Below, piece after piece: positions 24,584 to 27,307 of a stretch of 27,307 nucleotides of DNA (position 1 is its first letter; each line of letters starts with the position of its first letter). Both the position numbers and the translations under genes were made by a program. The stretch lies in assembly GCA_959599095.1 (NCBI GenBank), contig CAUGGC010000029.1, positions 1-27,307 on the forward strand, in the 5' to 3' direction. Below the pieces are notes generated by a model. The model had not been told where the DNA came from and searched no databases. It saw nothing but the letters and a program-made list of their open reading frames with translations. Origin of the DNA: an uncultured Collinsella sp. (GTDB lineage: Bacteria > Actinomycetota > Coriobacteriia > Coriobacteriales > Coriobacteriaceae).

Positions 24584-25867
24584 TTGGATATTATCCGCGT
24601 TGAGGGTGGCCACGCCATCGGAGGCTCCGTGCCCGTTTCGGGCGCCAAGAACTCCGCACTCAAACTCATGGCGGCAACGCTTCTGGCGCCGGGCAAGACG
24701 ACGCTGCAGAACGTGCCCGATATTTCCGATGTCCACGTGATGGGCAAGGTGCTCAAGGGCATGGGCGCTACGATCGATGTTCTCGACGAGCACACGCTCG
24801 AGATTGATACCTCTCAGGTCGATTCTTGGGAGGCCCCCTACGAGCTCGTTGCCAAGATGCGTGCTTCCACAGCCGTGATGGGACCCCTGCTGGGTCGCTT
24901 CCATCGCGCCAAGATCGCCATGCCGGGCGGCTGCAACCTGGGTGCTCGCAAGATCGATATGCACATTCTTGGTCTCGAGGCCCTGGGCGTTGAGTTCGAT
25001 ACCGCCCACGGTTACATCAACGCTAATGCGCCCCAAGGTCTGCGCGGTACCACCGTCACGCTCGAGTTCGCCAGTGTCGGTGCGACCGAGAACCTCATTA
25101 TGGCATCCGTGCGCGCGAAGGGTACCACGGTTATCGACAATGCCGCCCGCGAGCCCGAGATCGTCGATCTCGCCAACATGCTCAACGAGATGGGCGCTAA
25201 GATTGTCGGCGCCGGTACGCCTGTCGTGACCATCGAGGGCGTGGAAGAGCTGCATCCCGTTACCCATCGCGTAGTGGGCGACCGCATCGAGGCCGGCACC
25301 TTTATCGTCGCCGGTGCGTTGATGGCCGACGATCGCGGTGTCGACGTCACGGGTTTTTGCCCCATTCACTTGGGCATGGTGCTCAAGAAGATGGAGCTCA
25401 TGGGTATCGACTGCGAGCGCGTCGAGGATGGCGTCCATGTAAACCGTGCCGAGCGTATCAAGCCGGTCGACATCCAGACGCTTCCGTTCCCCGGCTTCCC
25501 GACGGACATGCAGGCGCAGATTATGGTGCTCTCCGCCCTTGCCGATGGTAGCTCCGTTATCACCGAGAACATCTTCGAGAATCGCTTTATGTTTGCCTCT
25601 GAGCTGGTGCGCATGGGTGCCGACATTCGTATCGAGAGCCATCATGCCATGATTCATGGCGTCAAGGGCTTCTCGGGTGCACAGGTTACCTCGCCCGATC
25701 TGCGTGGCGGAGCGGCCCTCGTCGTAGCGGGCTTGATCGCCGACGGGACGACCGAGGTTTCGGCCATCCATCACATCAAGCGCGGCTACGAGCGGTTTGT
25801 CGAAAAGCTGCAGGCGCTTGGCGCGCATGTCGAGCATGCTACCGTCCCCGATCCCGTCATCTACTAA
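24584..25867 (+). CDS. murA: UDP-N-acetylglucosamine 1-carboxyvinyltransferase
   Basis: A 427-residue cytoplasmic enzyme that transfers enolpyruvate from PEP to UDP-GlcNAc, the first committed step of peptidoglycan synthesis. Lys22-Asn23 are in SGAKNSAL. The catalytic cysteine, the usual fosfomycin target, is Cys117 in MPGGCNLGAR, so the protein has the fosfomycin-sensitive form. The start is TTG 24584, behind GAAAGGG, and makes the protein begin MDIIRVEGG as expected. It is followed after 12 bases by the LCP gene. Confidence 0.97.
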   Translation: MDIIRVEGGHAIGGSVPVSGAKNSALKLMAATLLAPGKTTLQNVPDISDVHVMGKVLKGMGATIDVLDEHTLEIDTSQVDSWEAPYELVAKMRASTAVMGPLLGRFHRAKIAMPGGCNLGARKIDMHILGLEALGVEFDTAHGYINANAPQGLRGTTVTLEFASVGATENLIMASVRAKGTTVIDNAAREPEIVDLANMLNEMGAKIVGAGTPVVTIEGVEELHPVTHRVVGDRIEAGTFIVAGALMADDRGVDVTGFCPIHLGMVLKKMELMGIDCERVEDGVHVNRAERIKPVDIQTLPFPGFPTDMQAQIMVLSALADGSSVITENIFENRFMFASELVRMGADIRIESHHAMIHGVKGFSGAQVTSPDLRGGAALVVAGLIADGTTEVSAIHHIKRGYERFVEKLQALGAHVEHATVPDPVIY

Positions 25868-25879
25868 TACAGGTTGCCT

Positions 25880-27115
25880 ATGTTTAATAAAAAGCCCCTC
25901 GCGGATACCACCACCCGAAGACCCTCAACTGGTGCGCAGGCCAAGATCTACAGTCGCGATAACGTGGCTCGCTATTCCGAGCGCGCTCGTCAACGTCGCC
26001 GTAGCCACACGATTCGTCACGTCGCGCTCATTGTCGTGCTTGGCGTGCTGCTGAGTGCCACTACCGCTGCCGGCCTGTGGTTTGCCACCATTATGGGCAA
26101 GCTCGGCGATTCTAATGTCATTACCGACAATCTGCGTCGGGTTCTGGTTGACACCGATGAGGCAAAGGATCCGTTCTACGTGCTGCTTCTTGGCACCGAC
26201 GGCCGTCCGGGCGAGGATACGTATCGTGCCGACTCGATTATCCTGGCACGCATCGACCCCACGCAAAAACAGGCGACGCTCATTTCCGTTCCGCGCGACA
26301 CCAAGGTCGAGTACAAGGGCGAGACCATGAAGATCAACGCCTGCCATACCGTTGGCGGCGCCGAGGCCATGGTCGAGGCGGTCAACGAGCTGTGCGGTGT
26401 TCAGATTTCCCACTATGCCGAGGTCAGCTTCGACGGTATGCAGGCGCTGATTGATTCGGTTGGCGGTATCGACATTAACGCAACCGATGATGTTGACGAC
26501 CCCGAGCACCTGGATATTAAGATTACCGCTGGCCAGCAGCATATGGACGGTGCCACCGCCCTTACCTATGCCCGCTGCCGCTACACCTATGCCGACGGCG
26601 ATTACACGCGCATGCGCCACCAGCGTCAGGTGCTTGGCGCCCTTGCCAACCAGATTCTCAATAACTTCGATGCCACGAAGATCTTTGGCCTGGTTAATTC
26701 GCTGTCCGATATGCTCGTAACTGATATGAGCGTTCAGGATATCGTGGCTACGGTCAATGCCATGCGCGGTATGGATGTCGACGGTATCTACTCGGCCAAC
26801 CTGCCCTCGTACGCCGACGACAGCACCATGATCGACGGTGTGAGCTACGTCTTTGTCTACGAGGACGAGCTCAAGGAAATGATGGAGCGCGTCGATGCCG
26901 GCAAGGATCCCAAGGGTCCCAACACCATGGGTCTTTCCGACGGTTCCAGCTCTACGATCGGCGACCTGAACAACAACACGTCTGACGATTACGCAAACGG
27001 TACCGCAACCTCATCGGTCAGCTCTGACGATTCCGATGACTCAAGCGATTCAAGCGATTCGGACTACTACGAAGAGCCCACCGGCGACGGCAACGGCTAC
27101 GAAGCTAACTACTAG
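25880..27115 (+). CDS. LCP family (LytR-CpsA-Psr) cell-wall glycopolymer ligase
   Basis: A 411-residue membrane-anchored enzyme predicted to attach lipid-linked glycopolymers to peptidoglycan outside the cell. A basic cytoplasmic tail (1-46) is followed by one membrane helix (47-69). The LCP domain spans about 98-260, with VLLLGTDGR (101-109), RADSI (116-120), SVPRDT (136-141) and the downstream TYARCRYTYADGDYTRMRHQRQ motif, which carry the phosphate-binding arginines and acids. The C-terminus (about 365-411) is a low-complexity Ser/Asp-rich tail. ATG 25880 was chosen; a TTG two codons upstream is also in frame. It probably forms an operon with murA, linking the first and a late step of wall assembly. 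Confidence 0.93.
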   Translation: MFNKKPLADTTTRRPSTGAQAKIYSRDNVARYSERARQRRRSHTIRHVALIVVLGVLLSATTAAGLWFATIMGKLGDSNVITDNLRRVLVDTDEAKDPFYVLLLGTDGRPGEDTYRADSIILARIDPTQKQATLISVPRDTKVEYKGETMKINACHTVGGAEAMVEAVNELCGVQISHYAEVSFDGMQALIDSVGGIDINATDDVDDPEHLDIKITAGQQHMDGATALTYARCRYTYADGDYTRMRHQRQVLGALANQILNNFDATKIFGLVNSLSDMLVTDMSVQDIVATVNAMRGMDVDGIYSANLPSYADDSTMIDGVSYVFVYEDELKEMMERVDAGKDPKGPNTMGLSDGSSSTIGDLNNNTSDDYANGTATSSVSSDDSDDSSDSSDSDYYEEPTGDGNGYEANY

Positions 27116-27116
27116 A

Positions 27117-27144
27117 GTTACGGCGTTTTACCAAACGCCGTAAC
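27117..27144. terminator. Hairpin directly after the LCP gene
   Basis: GTTACGGCGTTT (27117-27128) and AAACGCCGTAAC (27133-27144) pair perfectly around a TACC loop, one base after the stop codon. It is the sister of the hairpin after prfA with swapped but still paired bases in mid-stem. The linker CTCGACGCTGCGC follows, as after prfA. Confidence 0.7.
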
Positions 27145-27157
27145 GACTCGACGCTGC

Positions 27158-27256
27158 GCGGGCCGCATTTGGACAATCTGACGTTCAACTTCAAGGGCGC
27201 GACCAGAAGGTCAGCGCCCTTTCGCTTCACGTCACCTTGTCTCAAACGCGACCCGC
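27158..27256. repeat. Modular hairpin element, copy 3
   Basis: The outer arms 27158-27176 and 27237-27256 pair with two mismatches and a bulge, and a short TGACGT/ACGTCA stem lies inside (27179-27184 with 27229-27234). The inner arms AAGGGCGC and GCGCCCTT surround the invariant GACC-AGAA-GGTC tip (27201-27212). Apart from the tip and linker, the primary sequence is much changed from copies 1 and 2, while the fold is kept. Both outer mismatches are A opposite C, which would be G-U pairs in a minus-strand transcript. Confidence 0.75.
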
Positions 27257-27264
27257 TCGCTCAT

Positions 27265-27307
27265 ATGACCCAATCCGCTGTCAAGAGCCACAAGGGCCCC
27301 GCCGACC
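27265..27307 (+). CDS. Possible 5' end of a gene leaving the window
   Basis: An ATG at 27265 opens a frame to the window edge reading MTQSAVKSHKGPAD. No Shine-Dalgarno sequence precedes it; the upstream bases belong to the hairpin element. The first 13 bases equal those of the possible minus-strand start at 38. Too little is visible to name a product. Confidence 0.3.
   Translation, partial: MTQSAVKSHKGPAD

Overview
This window looks like chromosomal DNA of a high-GC Coriobacteriia actinobacterium, most likely Collinsella or a close relative. The basis is codon use, the actinobacterial-style Walker A of AtpA (GDRKTGKT), the RF1 core motif SGPGGQ, and the gene order prfA - prmC - sua5-type gene - upp - atp operon - murA, which is shared in outline by Actinobacteria and Firmicutes. 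The genus is inference; no database search was possible.

Layout. 1-1466: a pyridoxamine-kinase-like gene overlapping a small Cys/His-rich gene, closed by a long hairpin with a T-tract. 1527-3260: a minus-strand pair, an MFS transporter followed by a low-molecular-weight protein tyrosine phosphatase. 3521-5397: an acidic single-pass membrane protein of unknown function and a LacX-type aldose epimerase. 5726-8618: a polar amino acid ABC importer (Tat-type lipoprotein, permease, ATPase), then an M20 metallopeptidase (8691-10106). 10355-15006: the translation block prfA and prmC, a HigB/HigA-type toxin-antitoxin pair, and a Sua5/YrdC/YwlC tRNA t6A gene. 15020-17332: glpK and upp. 17612-24495: a complete F1Fo ATP synthase operon led by a small membrane protein in the atpI position. 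24584-27115: murA and an LCP cell-wall ligase. Partial genes may run off both ends.

How the genes relate. PrmC methylates the GGQ glutamine of the release factor made by prfA next door. The ATP synthase genes are tightly packed, several with start/stop overlaps. MurA and LCP act at the start and end of envelope polymer assembly. The ABC importer and the M20 peptidase may both serve peptide or amino acid use, which is inference.

The most unusual content is between and within genes. A modular hairpin element occurs three times (5398-5587, 11426-11613, 27117-27256), always directly after a gene, with compensatory base changes in its stems and an invariant GACC-AGAA-GGTC tip. A second family of palindromes with a GGGGACG core is scattered between genes, and one copy lies in frame inside the M20 peptidase gene. 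Stop codons are strongly skewed: of 28 complete genes I count 16 TAG, 11 TAA and 1 TGA, which is odd for GC-rich DNA, and a tiny ORF ending in TAG lies in the leader of prfA, the gene for the factor that reads TAG. PrmC and the Sua5-type protein both carry insertions that the families normally lack. No rRNA, tRNA, CRISPR array, insertion sequence or prophage was seen.
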